NCBI RefSeq assembly: GCF_030705605.1
Contig: NZ_JAPCKK010000016.1
Span: forward strand, 310,001-374,000
Source of the DNA: Paenibacillus zeirhizosphaerae
Lineage (GTDB): Bacteria; Bacillota; Bacilli; Paenibacillales; Paenibacillaceae
Direction of reading: 5' to 3'
DNA length: 64,000 nucleotides
This document shows, piece after piece, positions 26,065 through 35,112 of the stretch. The first letter of the stretch is position 1, and each line of letters starts with the position of its first letter. The translations under genes were made by a program, and so were the position numbers. Under the pieces are notes generated by a model. The model made no database searches and was not told the DNA's origin. It was given only the letters and a program-made list of their open reading frames with translations.

Positions 26065-26769
26065 TTACTTGGCAGTTTTCGATCCTGCTTTCTCGATATG
26101 TAGTGCTCTCACCGCCGGGTCTGTGATATTGGCCTTCAACAGAACATCGTATATGGAATGAATCTCTGCTGCGGAATACACCGGGCTCTCTTCCTGCTCC
26201 TGCAACCGATTCAGTTTTCGCTGGATATATTCCGATAACTCCACATCATATACAATCAGTTCATCGGAACTAATCTGCCGAAGCTCCGGATCAACACTAA
26301 ACCGACAACGCATGGTGAATGAGACCAGAGATATGGCACGAATTCCTTCAAAATCTCCCAGATGCCCTTTGATCGCCTGAATGTGTCCGAAGTTTTGCAT
26401 AAAAGGATTATACATATTAAACCGATTGCTAACTCTCCAGTTTCTCTCTTTCCTGCTACCCTTGATTTCACCGTTGTAATTCTTCGTTTCAATCACAAAT
26501 AACCCTCTAGGCGTGATTGCAACATGATCGATCTGTGAGTAGCCGGAGCGGGCTTTGGGATTGGTGATCAATAGATCACTAAGATACTTACAGCCCTTCG
26601 GGAGTTGATCAAGCTGGATGTTAATTTTATACTCCCCCAATTCTCCGATCCGGGTGGGCTTTACTTTAGGGCCGGTTTTGGAGACAGTTGGCTTGGAAGT
26701 ATTCTGGTCCTGCCTTTTCGTAGCTGAATTCTTGCCAGGCGTGAATAAAGATATAAATTTCTTAAACAT
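26065..26769 (-). CDS. NERD domain-containing protein
   Basis: A 234-residue protein with a nuclease-related (NERD) domain from about residue 40 to 150. The core SQIDHVAITPRGLFVIETKN holds the D and E-x-K of a restriction-endonuclease-like fold (D of QIDH; ETK). Before it is a lysine-rich, probably disordered N-terminal tail of about 40 residues. The C-terminus (EIHSIYDVLLKANI) is helical. NERD proteins are presumed DNA-processing enzymes; the precise role here is unknown. Start ATG 26769 has AAGGGGGAG upstream. It is transcribed alone, away from the Uma2 gene. Confidence 0.85.
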   Translation of the reverse strand: MFKKFISLFTPGKNSATKRQDQNTSKPTVSKTGPKVKPTRIGELGEYKINIQLDQLPKGCKYLSDLLITNPKARSGYSQIDHVAITPRGLFVIETKNYNGEIKGSRKERNWRVSNRFNMYNPFMQNFGHIQAIKGHLGDFEGIRAISLVSFTMRCRFSVDPELRQISSDELIVYDVELSEYIQRKLNRLQEQEESPVYSAAEIHSIYDVLLKANITDPAVRALHIEKAGSKTAK

Positions 26770-26905
26770 GTCCTTTGCTCCCCCTTCTTCCTTCTTTTTG
26801 TATATCGGATGAATTGGGGATTTTTATAAAAAACCTGCCAATCACTGATTCAACTCTAGCGTCCTCAGGGAGGAAGCGGCGAGATACGAAGCCAGTGACA
26901 ATTGG

Positions 26906-27448
26906 GTGACCTATGAGGAGTTTCTCGAGTTGACCGAGACATCGGAACAACGTTTTGAACTGATCGACGGTGTTGTGTATAATCTCGCCTCTCCTTCGTA
27001 CAAGCACCAGCATGCTGTAAAAGAACTGATTGGTACCTTTTACAATTGGTTTAAAGGAAAACCCTGTACACCGCTGACGTCTCCATTTGATATCACATTG
27101 GAAAAGGAGAAAACGAATATCTGTGTCGTACAGCCAGATGTGGTTGTCATTTGTGACAAAGACCAAATTGATGCGAATGGCAAATACAAGGGCACGCCGC
27201 AACTGGTTATCGAGGTGTTGTCTCCTTCCACACGAAGCAAAGATTTGATCCGAAAGCTCGATTTATACAGGCTATGCGGTGTCAAGGAATATTGGATCGT
27301 CGATCCAATGAAGGAGCAGATGACGATTTACACTTTAAAAGAGGGTGAGATCGCGGATATAGCCTATTACTCGAATACCGGGGAACCGTTTGCGGAATCG
27401 CAGCTATTTAAGGGAATGCGCGTTTCGATGCGGGATCTCTTCGCCTGA
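26906..27448 (+). CDS. Uma2 family (DUF820) nuclease-like protein, start uncertain
   Basis: The readable protein of 180 residues is a Uma2 PD-(D/E)XK-fold domain: RFELIDGVVYNLASPS, then VVQPDVVVICD, and LVIEVLSPSTRSKDLIRKLDLY, where D, E and K of the fold are seen. Family members are widespread putative endonucleases of unknown biology. Reading can be extended upstream in frame to 26849, giving LREEAARYEASDNWVTYEEF. This looks like genuine family sequence, but no start codon or ribosome site exists there. GTG 26906 also lacks a ribosome site. The 5' end may be damaged, in which case this is a pseudogene. Confidence 0.7.
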   Translation: MTYEEFLELTETSEQRFELIDGVVYNLASPSYKHQHAVKELIGTFYNWFKGKPCTPLTSPFDITLEKEKTNICVVQPDVVVICDKDQIDANGKYKGTPQLVIEVLSPSTRSKDLIRKLDLYRLCGVKEYWIVDPMKEQMTIYTLKEGEIADIAYYSNTGEPFAESQLFKGMRVSMRDLFA

Positions 27449-27513
27449 TTGGGCTCCTTTTTGATCAATCGGATCACAGGCAACGAGCCATTTACTCCGC
27501 GATATTTACCATT

Positions 27514-27560
27514 GGCCGGTGGGCTGAAGGACCTCTGCTATTCCCCTTCTCCCACCGGCC
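27514..27560. other. Long GC hairpin between convergent genes
   Basis: GGCCGGTGGG (27514-27523) pairs perfectly with CCCACCGGCC (27551-27560), with an inner GAAGG/CCTTC stem. It lies between Uma2 and fosB, which converge. It lacks a T-run, so it may be a factor-dependent terminator or a REP-like element. Confidence 0.45.
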
Positions 27561-27620
27561 CAACTAGACGTTAACCTTTCATTCTGCCTCCCCGGGGCAG
27601 CCAGTTTTGTTGCAAAAATT

Positions 27621-28040
27621 TTAGTCATAAAATGTCATATGCGTTTTGTCCGCCCGGTAATATGCCAGCCGGTCTTCAAGCGTGCCTGTATGCAATTCGA
27701 ACAAATGCCCATCCGGGTCTAGGAAGTAAATCGACCTTTTGTCTCGCAAGTCCCGTTCACGTCCTTCTAATATCTCCACTTCAAGCGCGGTCAAACGTTG
27801 CAAGAGGTCATCAAAATCTTGTTCGCCGACCGTAAATGCTGTATGGGTATAGGAACGAGGCCTTGCCTCTCGCTGAATATCCTCCTCGTTAAGGGCCACC
27901 CAAAGCCCACCAATGTCGAAATAAGCCAGCCTTCTTCCTTTGACCAATAGTTTTCCATCGAATACTTGCTCATAAAACCGGACAGACCTCTCCAGATCCG
28001 ACACGGAAAAGCATAAATGGTTAATTTGCTTAACTTTCAC
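27621..28040 (-). CDS. fosB: Metallothiol transferase FosB (fosfomycin resistance)
   Basis: A 139-residue VOC-fold enzyme that adds bacillithiol (or another thiol) to fosfomycin and opens its epoxide. The metal ligands expected for FosB are present: H8 (INHLCF), H66 (YTHTAF) and E115 (HLFELHTG), with C10 next to the first site as in FosB proteins. The C-terminus [12 protein letters not shown] is also diagnostic. Start GTG 28040 gives the family N-terminus. Chromosomal fosB is common in Bacillus and Paenibacillus, so it need not be acquired. Confidence 0.93.
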   Translation of the reverse strand: MKVKQINHLCFSVSDLERSVRFYEQVFDGKLLVKGRRLAYFDIGGLWVALNEEDIQREARPRSYTHTAFTVGEQDFDDLLQRLTALEVEILEGRERDLRDKRSIYFLDPDGHLFELHTGTLEDRLAYYRADKTHMTFYD

Positions 28041-28173
28041 ACTCTCACTTCTCTTCTCTCACATTTTTGCAGCATCCATCCCGGACTCTTCGTGCGAAGA
28101 TCGGCTCTGCCGTCAAGTATCGGATGCACTGACACAGGCTGCTTCACGCTGCAACGAATACTAAGGGTGAAAG

Positions 28174-29001
28174 CTAGTCGCGCCGAATGTCCGATGCTTT
28201 TCGATAGGCTGTCGGCGATTGGCCAAGGACCGATTTGAAGTCTTTGATAAAATGCGCCTGATCGAAATACCCGAGTTGCACCGCCAGCTCCACCCATTGC
28301 GCCGACTCGTCCCGTTCGAGCCGTTCCGCCGCCTCCTGCAACCGAAACCGCTTAATGACCCACTTCGGAGTAACGCCAACATATTTGCGGAACAGGCGCT
28401 GCAATTGTCGGACCGACAATCCAGTGCGGTCACTCATTTGCTCTACTCTTATGATGCTTCTGTCGTCCAACGTGTTCCGAACGATGTGATCCGCCAGTTC
28501 TGCCTGCGCATCACGCCCCGGCAACTGCGCCGATAGGGCGAACTCCGCCTGCTCAGCCATCGCCGCATCGCTGCCCGCATCAAGTATAGCGTCCAGCCAC
28601 TCGTCCGCACAGGAGCCGAACACTGCGGACGCCGTGATCGTCGTCCCGGTCAACAGCGAGACATCCTGCTGCCAAAACGGAAAAAAACCGCCTGCGCGAA
28701 ACTTGACGCCAAGCACCCGCCCTGCTCCACGTAATTCGCGTACAAACGGCCGCTTCGGAATGCCATACAACAGCGCCCGACGCCCCACGTCATCCTGCTC
28801 GAAGGCCAGGTGAACGTTCGGAAACGATAAGACCGTTTGAGTATGCCGCTGCCCGTCCGGCAAATGGTAGCGAATGCTCCAGTAATGCTCGACGAATGGT
28901 TCGAGCATCGGTCCTGGTGCAAAGCGGTTCAACACAAACTTGCCTTGCCCGGCGGCTGCATGCACAATGCCACGCGTCGAGGAGCCCTCTACATTTTTCA
29001 T
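28174..29001 (-). CDS. AraC family transcriptional regulator
   Basis: A 275-residue regulator with an N-terminal sensor region (FAPGPMLEPFVEHYWSIRYHLP, like the DUF6597 domain of many one-component AraC proteins) and two C-terminal helix-turn-helix motifs: GLSVRQLQRLFRKYVGVTPK and YFDQAHFIKDFKSVLGQSPT. ATG 29001 is nine bases after AGAGAGG; upstream GTG/TTG codons are possible. GC content here appears higher than in the preceding toxin region. It is divergent from the VOC gene at 29169 and may control it. The ligand is unknown. Confidence 0.88.
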   Translation of the reverse strand: MKNVEGSSTRGIVHAAAGQGKFVLNRFAPGPMLEPFVEHYWSIRYHLPDGQRHTQTVLSFPNVHLAFEQDDVGRRALLYGIPKRPFVRELRGAGRVLGVKFRAGGFFPFWQQDVSLLTGTTITASAVFGSCADEWLDAILDAGSDAAMAEQAEFALSAQLPGRDAQAELADHIVRNTLDDRSIIRVEQMSDRTGLSVRQLQRLFRKYVGVTPKWVIKRFRLQEAAERLERDESAQWVELAVQLGYFDQAHFIKDFKSVLGQSPTAYRKASDIRRD

Positions 29002-29168
29002 GCACACCAACCTCTCTGTCCTGCTTGCGACGTCGCCTTTTTACAATACATACGAAGTGCCTGTCCCTTACAATGGAGACTACCAAATGCAAGCCGGTTT
29101 CGCAATGCAAAGCGCAAATCCCGGGAAATCGACGCTTGACTTTGAATTTTGTCAATGGGAGGAATAAG

Positions 29169-29681
29169 ATGACGAGTCACAACAACCATACAGGCGTGAG
29201 CGGGGATTATACCCGAAACGGGACACCTAACGGATATACTGCCATTACACCGTTTATCGCAGTGAACAATCCGGCCGAAGCGATCACCTTTTACGAAACC
29301 GTTTTTGGAGCAATAATGAAAAGTGCAACAGAGATGGACGATAACGGCAATAAAATCATCGTCCATGCGGATATCGATTTTGGCAACGGCTTTTTGCAAC
29401 TGGGAGCTGCCAACCCTGCGTACGGGCTGGTTCTGCCGCCGGGAGACGGCAATGCATGTTATTCGCTTGGAATTTACGTTCCCGATGTTGACCAGACCTT
29501 TGCCTTGGCCGTAGCCAACGGAGCGACTGTCAGAGAGCCGGTTGCAAACTTTGTTTCCGGAGACCGGTACTGCAGCATTCTGGACCCGTTTGGCATCAGA
29601 TGGTCGATCATGACCCGAATTGAGGATCTTTCGGAGGAAGAAAGCTACCGCAGGGTGACCGAATGGAGCAAGAGCCTGTAA
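29169..29681 (+). CDS. VOC family protein (PhnB-like glyoxalase fold)
   Basis: A 170-residue VOC protein: TAITPFIAVNNPAEAITFYETVFGA begins the first beta-alpha-beta unit, and YCSILDPFGIRWSIMTR closes the second. PhnB-type proteins share the fold of glyoxalases and extradiol dioxygenases but have variable metal sites, so no reaction can be assigned. ATG 29169 is six bases after GGGAGG, so the longer open frame upstream is not used. The gene faces the AraC regulator and ends at a strong terminator. Confidence 0.85.
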   Translation: MTSHNNHTGVSGDYTRNGTPNGYTAITPFIAVNNPAEAITFYETVFGAIMKSATEMDDNGNKIIVHADIDFGNGFLQLGAANPAYGLVLPPGDGNACYSLGIYVPDVDQTFALAVANGATVREPVANFVSGDRYCSILDPFGIRWSIMTRIEDLSEEESYRRVTEWSKSL

Positions 29682-29708
29682 TGCTCTGAATCAGCCAATA
29701 AAGATACA

Positions 29709-29746
29709 CAAACCCTGAAATCAATCGAAGTGATATTCAGGGTTTG
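29709..29746. terminator. Terminator between VOC gene and GH42 gene
   Basis: CAAACCCTGAAATCA pairs with TGATATTCAGGGTTTG (one bulged A) around a seven-base loop. T-rich sequence follows on the plus strand. It can serve both convergent genes. Confidence 0.75.
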
Positions 29747-29798
29747 GTTTGGTTTGCTTTAACTTAGCTACGTCACCTGAAAATTGCGACGACTACAT

Positions 29799-31805
29799 CT
29801 ACGACAGTTGCAAAATGTCGACACCGTAAGGCGCAAGGCTAAGCACATTGCCCCGCTCTGCTCCGTACAGCAGACTGGAGTACGCCGCAGGCAGTGTCAC
29901 CTGGTGCGGCTCACGGCTTAAGTTGAGCACAAACAAATAGCTCCCCGCTGCCCCGGTGCGGATGGCGATTTGCACACCCTCCGGCAGATCGGACACAACC
30001 ATTAACCCCAGCTCTTCGGCAATCTCCCGGAACAGACGCTGCAGGTAGGCTTCCTCGAGATGTATGCCCAGATAATAGACTTTTCCCTGCCCGAACCTGT
30101 TAACCGCAGCCGCCGGTGTGCCCTTATAAAATTCTTCGTCATACCAGAGAATCGCCTCGGCACCGTGCAGGCTCAGCACATCACACCACTGCGAGCCCTG
30201 GTAGGAGTGTTCCATGTCATCGACGATACGCACGGCCGTCCGGCCGATCGGATCGTATTCCTCCACTTTCACGCCGGTGCATTTCGCCAGCAGCCCCGGC
30301 AGCGGCAGCATCACATGCTGATTGTTCATATGTTTTACACCGGAACGGCTCGTTACGATGACGGTCCCCCCCGCTGCGGCAAAACGCTCCAATGCGGCGG
30401 TCACCTCCGTGTTTAGCAAGTAGAAGCTCGGTGCCACGACAAGCTTGTACCCGTCCAGTCCCTGCGTCCATTCGATCACATCACAGCCGATGCCGAGCTT
30501 CGTCAAGGCGCGGTGATAATCCTTTACATTTTCATAATAGTCAAAACCTTCGGCCTGCGGCTGAATCCGCAAAGCCTCCAAATGCTCGTGCGAGAGCAGA
30601 ATGGCCGCTTCAGAGACGGGCACAGTTCCCTGGAGCTTGTCGGCCAGGGTGTTAACTTCGCCGCATAACTCGGCAAATTCGTTGAACCGGCGCCCAGGCA
30701 CGTTGCTCTGATCGATCAACCCGTGCCAGAACTGTTCCGCACCGGCAACCGCCGAGCGCCAGCGGAAGTGCACAACCGTGTCGGCGCCCCGTGCGATCGC
30801 CTGCCAAGAGAACGCGCGGATAAACCCGGGATAAGGCGTCCTCCAGGTCGGGAACCAGCAGCCCGGTGGCCCGCTCAGTTGTTCCATAATCCAGAAATTG
30901 CGCCGCTTGATACCGCGTGTCACATCCAGGGACAACGCGCCGCTGTAGGGACCTGTCGCCTGTTTGCCCGGATCGGTATTCGGGTAATAGTCGAAGGAAG
31001 CCACATCCAGATCAGCCCCGATCTGGTACAGGTTCAGGCGCTGTGGATAGGTATGAAAATTGTGGGTCACCCAATGCCCGGGACAATTTTCACGGATAAT
31101 ACAAATTTGGCTGCGTTGAAACTCGGCGATGCAGTCCCATTGAAAGCGGGCAAAATCCAGCAAATAGGACGGATTCTGATGTCTTGATCCGCCGTAAGGC
31201 ACGCCAACCTGGCTCCAATCGCTGTATTCCCCGCTCCATACGACCGTCCCCCACTCGCGGTTCACGTTCTCCAGCGTACCGTATTTCTCCTGCACCCATT
31301 TCCGGAAGCATCGATTGCAGGTGTCACAGTGGCAATCGATGACCCAATACTCATTGTCAAGCTGCCAGCCGATCACGGCGGGATGGTTTCCATATCGCAT
31401 GGTCATCTGTGTGATAATCCGCGCCCCGTAATCGCGGAGCGATTCACTGTTGTAGCAGCGATGCCCCCTTACTCCCGGATGATGTGTATCTCCATTAGCG
31501 AACACCGGCAAAATATCCGGCTTCAGCTCCGTAAGCCAGCGTGGCGGCGTATTAGTCGGAGTACACAGGACGACATGTATTTGATATTTGGAAAACAAAT
31601 CCAGCACCCGATCCAGCCATTCAAAGGTGTATTGTCCCGGCGACGGTTCCATCCGGCTCCAGGCAAACTCCGCCAACCGGACCAACCGGACACCCGTCTC
31701 CTGCATCAATCGAATATCCCCCTCCCAGAGAGAAGGCTCCCAATGCTCCGGATAATATACAACACCGATTTGCATTTGTTGAGCATCGATGTATTTGTTC
31801 TTCAC
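29799..31805 (-). CDS. Beta-galactosidase, GH42 family
   Basis: A 668-residue cytoplasmic enzyme that cleaves beta-galactosides, probably imported galacto-oligosaccharides. The TIM barrel starts at QIGVVYYPEHWEPSLWEGD; the acid/base glutamate is in WQLDNEYW, and the likely nucleophile is the E of WIMEQLSGPPGCW. A cysteine cluster DCHCDTCNRCF marks the GH42 zinc site. A trimerisation domain and beta-sandwich follow. GTG 31805 is preceded by GGGGGA; the frame to 31919 runs through a terminator hairpin and is not real. It lies behind its binding protein and permeases in the same direction, separated by the hairpin at 31844-31908. Confidence 0.92.
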   Translation of the reverse strand: MKNKYIDAQQMQIGVVYYPEHWEPSLWEGDIRLMQETGVRLVRLAEFAWSRMEPSPGQYTFEWLDRVLDLFSKYQIHVVLCTPTNTPPRWLTELKPDILPVFANGDTHHPGVRGHRCYNSESLRDYGARIITQMTMRYGNHPAVIGWQLDNEYWVIDCHCDTCNRCFRKWVQEKYGTLENVNREWGTVVWSGEYSDWSQVGVPYGGSRHQNPSYLLDFARFQWDCIAEFQRSQICIIRENCPGHWVTHNFHTYPQRLNLYQIGADLDVASFDYYPNTDPGKQATGPYSGALSLDVTRGIKRRNFWIMEQLSGPPGCWFPTWRTPYPGFIRAFSWQAIARGADTVVHFRWRSAVAGAEQFWHGLIDQSNVPGRRFNEFAELCGEVNTLADKLQGTVPVSEAAILLSHEHLEALRIQPQAEGFDYYENVKDYHRALTKLGIGCDVIEWTQGLDGYKLVVAPSFYLLNTEVTAALERFAAAGGTVIVTSRSGVKHMNNQHVMLPLPGLLAKCTGVKVEEYDPIGRTAVRIVDDMEHSYQGSQWCDVLSLHGAEAILWYDEEFYKGTPAAAVNRFGQGKVYYLGIHLEEAYLQRLFREIAEELGLMVVSDLPEGVQIAIRTGAAGSYLFVLNLSREPHQVTLPAAYSSLLYGAERGNVLSLAPYGVDILQLS

Positions 31806-31843
31806 GTTTGTTCCCCCTTCGACCGAAAACGGATTAAATAGGA

Positions 31844-31908
31844 AAAGGCAAGAGCCGCCTTCAGGCACTTCTCCTTCAAGGATACGTGCCTGGAGGCGGC
31901 CTGCCTTT
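31844..31908 (-). terminator. Large hairpin between binding-protein gene and GH42 gene
   Basis: GCCGCCTTCAGGCAC pairs with GTGCCTGGAGGCGGC, with an outer AAAGGCA/TGCCTTT stem. On the minus strand TTTTCC and an AT-rich run follow. It may partly terminate the operon, making the binding protein more abundant than GH42. Confidence 0.75.
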
Positions 31909-31935
31909 AGATCATCCAATATTCATTGCTTGCAT

Positions 31936-33222
31936 TTACTTCAGCTTATCCCATGCGGCTTGCATATTTTTCTGCCAGCTTTCGACATCACTTTTGCCTG
32001 CCAAATATTGTTGGATCGCGCTGCCGAATTCCTGAGCGACACCATCCGGGAATTTACCGGCCTGATGCGCGAAAATGTTGCCTTCCTCTACGTACTTCAC
32101 CAGATCGGTAGCAATCGGCCCCATATCTTCTGGCGTAGCTTGAATCGTAGTCATGGCCGGGATGAACTTGAATTTCTTCACGAGATATTCCTTGCCGATA
32201 TCCGAGGTGACGAGCCAATTCAGGAAAATTTTTGCCTCTTCTTTGGCATCGGATTCTTTGTTCACAACCAAGTTCACCGGTACGCCGATCGTTACTTTAC
32301 CCGTCTTGGCCGCATCGTCGCTCAATGGCATCGGCAGAATCCCGATATTCATGTTTGGTGTAATGCCGTCGATCATCGTTTGCGCCCAGTTGCCTTCCTG
32401 CATCATCGCCGCTTCCCCATTGGCGAACATCGTTACCTGTGTGTTATAGTCGGTGGTCAGCGGATTTTTGTTGCCATAATCCAAGGTCAGCTTCATCAAT
32501 TTCGCCCAGTTGGCAAACTGCTCATTGCCAACAATCGAAGCTGTCCCCTCATTCATACCTTTAATGAAGCCATCGACATCATCCTGGTTGGCAAAAGCCA
32601 CGCTGATTCCCTGGCTGCCTACCAGCCACCATTCCTGATAAGCATTGGCGAATGGGGTGATGCCCGCAGCCTGCAATTTCTTAGCAGCCGCTTCCAGCTC
32701 GGAGTATGTTTTCGGCAACGTAGTGATGCCTGCTTTATTGAACAAATCCTTATTGTAAACGTAACCAAAACCTTCTAAATCAAGCGGTAATCCATAAACC
32801 TTGCTATCTTTAGTGATCGCTTCTGCCGCGAGTGGCACCAGATCCTTCACCCAAGGCTGATCAGACAGGTCTTCCAGCTTCTCCTGCCACATGTCCAGCT
32901 TCGCATAACCGTTGTTCGAGAAAATGTCCGGCGCATCGCCGGAAGCGAATTTCGTTTTCAGAGCCGCATCGTAATCCGCGCCGCCGCCGACGGTTTGAAT
33001 ATCCAGCTTGATATTCGGGTGTTCTTTTTCAAACTCGACCTTCAGCTCATTGAGCCCTTCCACGATTTCTGTTTTGAATTGGAAGATCGTCACAGTCTTT
33101 TGTCCCTGTTCGTCGCCGCTGTTGTTATCGCTTACAAGATTGCCGCCGCCGCCACAGGCTGCGAGTATAAGCGACATCGTTAACAGAACCGCCAGCATGA
33201 TAGAATACTTAGGCTTTTTCAT
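31936..33222 (-). CDS. Extracellular sugar-binding lipoprotein
   Basis: A 428-residue type 1 substrate-binding protein with lipoprotein signal MKKPKYSIMLAVLLTMSLIL followed by the lipobox LAAC (C23) and a glycine-rich spacer. The body shows the hinge-type motifs VTIFQFKTEIVEGLNELKVE and GDAPDIFSNNG. It supplies substrate to the permeases encoded directly upstream. ATG 33222 follows GGGGGGCAAGG; the 54 extra residues of the longer frame are not plausible. Given the neighbouring GH42, it probably binds beta-galacto-oligosaccharides or related plant glycans. Confidence 0.92.
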   Translation of the reverse strand: MKKPKYSIMLAVLLTMSLILAACGGGGNLVSDNNSGDEQGQKTVTIFQFKTEIVEGLNELKVEFEKEHPNIKLDIQTVGGGADYDAALKTKFASGDAPDIFSNNGYAKLDMWQEKLEDLSDQPWVKDLVPLAAEAITKDSKVYGLPLDLEGFGYVYNKDLFNKAGITTLPKTYSELEAAAKKLQAAGITPFANAYQEWWLVGSQGISVAFANQDDVDGFIKGMNEGTASIVGNEQFANWAKLMKLTLDYGNKNPLTTDYNTQVTMFANGEAAMMQEGNWAQTMIDGITPNMNIGILPMPLSDDAAKTGKVTIGVPVNLVVNKESDAKEEAKIFLNWLVTSDIGKEYLVKKFKFIPAMTTIQATPEDMGPIATDLVKYVEEGNIFAHQAGKFPDGVAQEFGSAIQQYLAGKSDVESWQKNMQAAWDKLK

Positions 33223-33277
33223 AACCTTGCCCCCCAAAAATCTATTGTAGTGTATTGGAACAGCGGATCGGTCGGCG

Positions 33278-34108
33278 TTAGCCTTTGACCGACCCGGCTG
33301 CAATTCCCTCAACAATGTAACGCTGCAAGAACAAGAAGAACACGACGATCGGTGTGATGCCCAGTACAAGCGCCGGCAGCGCAATATCCCACTGCTTCGT
33401 GTACTGTCCGAAGAATGCGAAGGTAGCCAACGGAATCGTCCGCATTTCCGGCCGCTGCAGAATCAACGATGGCAGCAAATAATCGTTCCATACCCACAAA
33501 CAGTTAAGCACGATAATCGTCATCAGCATCGGCTTCAGCATCGGCAGCACGATTCGGAAAAAGACGCTAATCCCGGTGCAGCCGTCCACTGTCGCGGCTT
33601 CTTCGATCTCCAACGGGATCGATTTAACGAACCCATGGAACAAGAATACCGCCATTGGTGCTCCCAAGCCAAGATAGGTCATGATCAGCCCGGCACGGGT
33701 ATTGTTCAGACCCAACTCGTTAATGACCCGAAGCAGCGGCATCATAATCGTCTGAAACGGAATGACCATGGAAGCAATAAGCAGCATGAACAAGACACGG
33801 TTAAACCACGTATTGGACCGGACCATGCGGTACGCGCCCATCGAGCTAATCAGCGCCAGGATGGCCACACTCACAACGGTAATAACCAGCGAATTCGCGA
33901 ATGCCTGCGGGAATTGAGTCAATTCCCAAGCCTTCGAATAATTCTCCCATTGAAATACCTTCGGCCAACTGGCCGAGTCGGACATAATCTCGCCAAAAGG
34001 CTTGACCGAGTTGGCAAAGAGAAAATAAAACGGGGACAAGAACAGCAGTCCGATAAGCCCCATAATGATCTCCGTTACCAGCATCCGTCCGGTATATCTT
34101 TTAAGCAT
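33278..34108 (-). CDS. ABC sugar transporter permease (MalG type)
   Basis: A 276-residue CUT1 permease with six predicted membrane helices. The ATPase-contact loop is IPLEIEEAATVDGCTGISVF near residue 180, and it ends RYIVEGIAAGSVKG, the family C-terminus. Its ATG overlaps the stop of the partner permease (ATGA at 34105-34108), so the two are translationally coupled. The binding-protein gene follows after 55 bases. Confidence 0.93.
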   Translation of the reverse strand: MLKRYTGRMLVTEIIMGLIGLLFLSPFYFLFANSVKPFGEIMSDSASWPKVFQWENYSKAWELTQFPQAFANSLVITVVSVAILALISSMGAYRMVRSNTWFNRVLFMLLIASMVIPFQTIMMPLLRVINELGLNNTRAGLIMTYLGLGAPMAVFLFHGFVKSIPLEIEEAATVDGCTGISVFFRIVLPMLKPMLMTIIVLNCLWVWNDYLLPSLILQRPEMRTIPLATFAFFGQYTKQWDIALPALVLGITPIVVFFLFLQRYIVEGIAAGSVKG

Positions 34109-34989
34109 CAGGCTTCAACCTCCTTATTCTTCGTCGCGCGCACTTGAAGCATCGTAATGGCGGCCACGATCACGAAGAACAGAATAGCCTTGGCAGTACC
34201 CAGACCGTAACGGTTATTCTGGAACGCTTCGTTGTAAATGTTCATCGCCACGGATTCCGTCGATTTGAACGGCCCGCCTTTTGTCAGCGACAGGTTGAGA
34301 TCAAACATTTTGAACGCCCAGGAAATCGCCAGGAACAGACAGATCGTCACGGCAGGCATGATCAGCGGAATAATAATGCTGCGCAGCATCTGCCAGCGGC
34401 TTGCCCCATCAATTTCCGCAGCCTCCATGACTTCAGAAGGAACGTTACTCAGCGAGGAGATATATACGACCATCAGATAGCCCGCCGAGTGCCACACGAA
34501 GACAATCATGATTCCCCAGAAGCCGGTGACGGCATCCCCGAGCCAAGGAAGTCCGAAGAAGGACCAGCCGGTCAGTTCAAATACCGTATTAAAGCCTTTG
34601 ATAAATATGAACTGAAAAATAAACCCGAGCAGCAATCCGCCGATCACGTTCGGCATAAAGAAAATCGTACGCAAAATGTTGCGTGTCTTCAACCCCTTCG
34701 TTAAAAAATATGCGAGGAGGAAGCCGACGACGTTGGTCAACACAATACCGACCAGCGTAAATTTGGTGGTAAACCAGAAAGATGACCAAAAATCGGGATC
34801 ATTGGTGAATATCGTTTTAAAATTATCTAACCCTACCCAGTTTACCGTGCTTGCCACGCCATTCCAATCGGTCAGCGCATAATACATCCCGAGGAAGAAC
34901 GGTATCACCATGATGATTAGAAAAAACAGAAAAACAGGTCCTACGAAAAACATCTGCAATCCCCATCTTGATGCTCTTTTACTACTCAT
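34108..34989 (-). CDS. ABC sugar transporter permease (MalF type)
   Basis: A 293-residue permease and the first gene of the permease-permease-binding protein operon. It begins MSSKRASRWGLQMFFVGPVF; the EAA loop is VPSEVMEAAEIDGASRWQML near residue 195. ATG 34989 has GGGGG seven bases upstream; the longer frame to 35088 crosses the promoter region and is not used. Divergent from the kinase/regulator pair at 35113, which probably controls it. No ATPase is encoded nearby. Confidence 0.93.
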   Translation of the reverse strand: MSSKRASRWGLQMFFVGPVFLFFLIIMVIPFFLGMYYALTDWNGVASTVNWVGLDNFKTIFTNDPDFWSSFWFTTKFTLVGIVLTNVVGFLLAYFLTKGLKTRNILRTIFFMPNVIGGLLLGFIFQFIFIKGFNTVFELTGWSFFGLPWLGDAVTGFWGIMIVFVWHSAGYLMVVYISSLSNVPSEVMEAAEIDGASRWQMLRSIIIPLIMPAVTICLFLAISWAFKMFDLNLSLTKGGPFKSTESVAMNIYNEAFQNNRYGLGTAKAILFFVIVAAITMLQVRATKNKEVEA

Positions 34990-35112
34990 GGCGCAGCCCC
35001 CTTTCTTTCTAGCGAATAACTGTTGTATTGTTATTATGATTTGAATAAGCCTTCGTAAACACTGACTGAGGTGAACAGTCAGGTGCAATTTATTGATCGG
35101 GAGAGAAGCGAC

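Noticed and set aside
26762..27202. 146-codon minus-strand frame overlapping Uma2
   Set aside because: The Uma2 reading on the other strand is a clear protein family; this one is not.
28174..29001. AraC regulator and fosB as an acquired resistance island
   Set aside because: No mobile element or flanking repeat was seen, and chromosomal fosB is usual in this group.
31789..32778. 329-codon plus-strand frame
   Set aside because: Antisense to the binding-protein gene, crosses the terminator, and has no domain.
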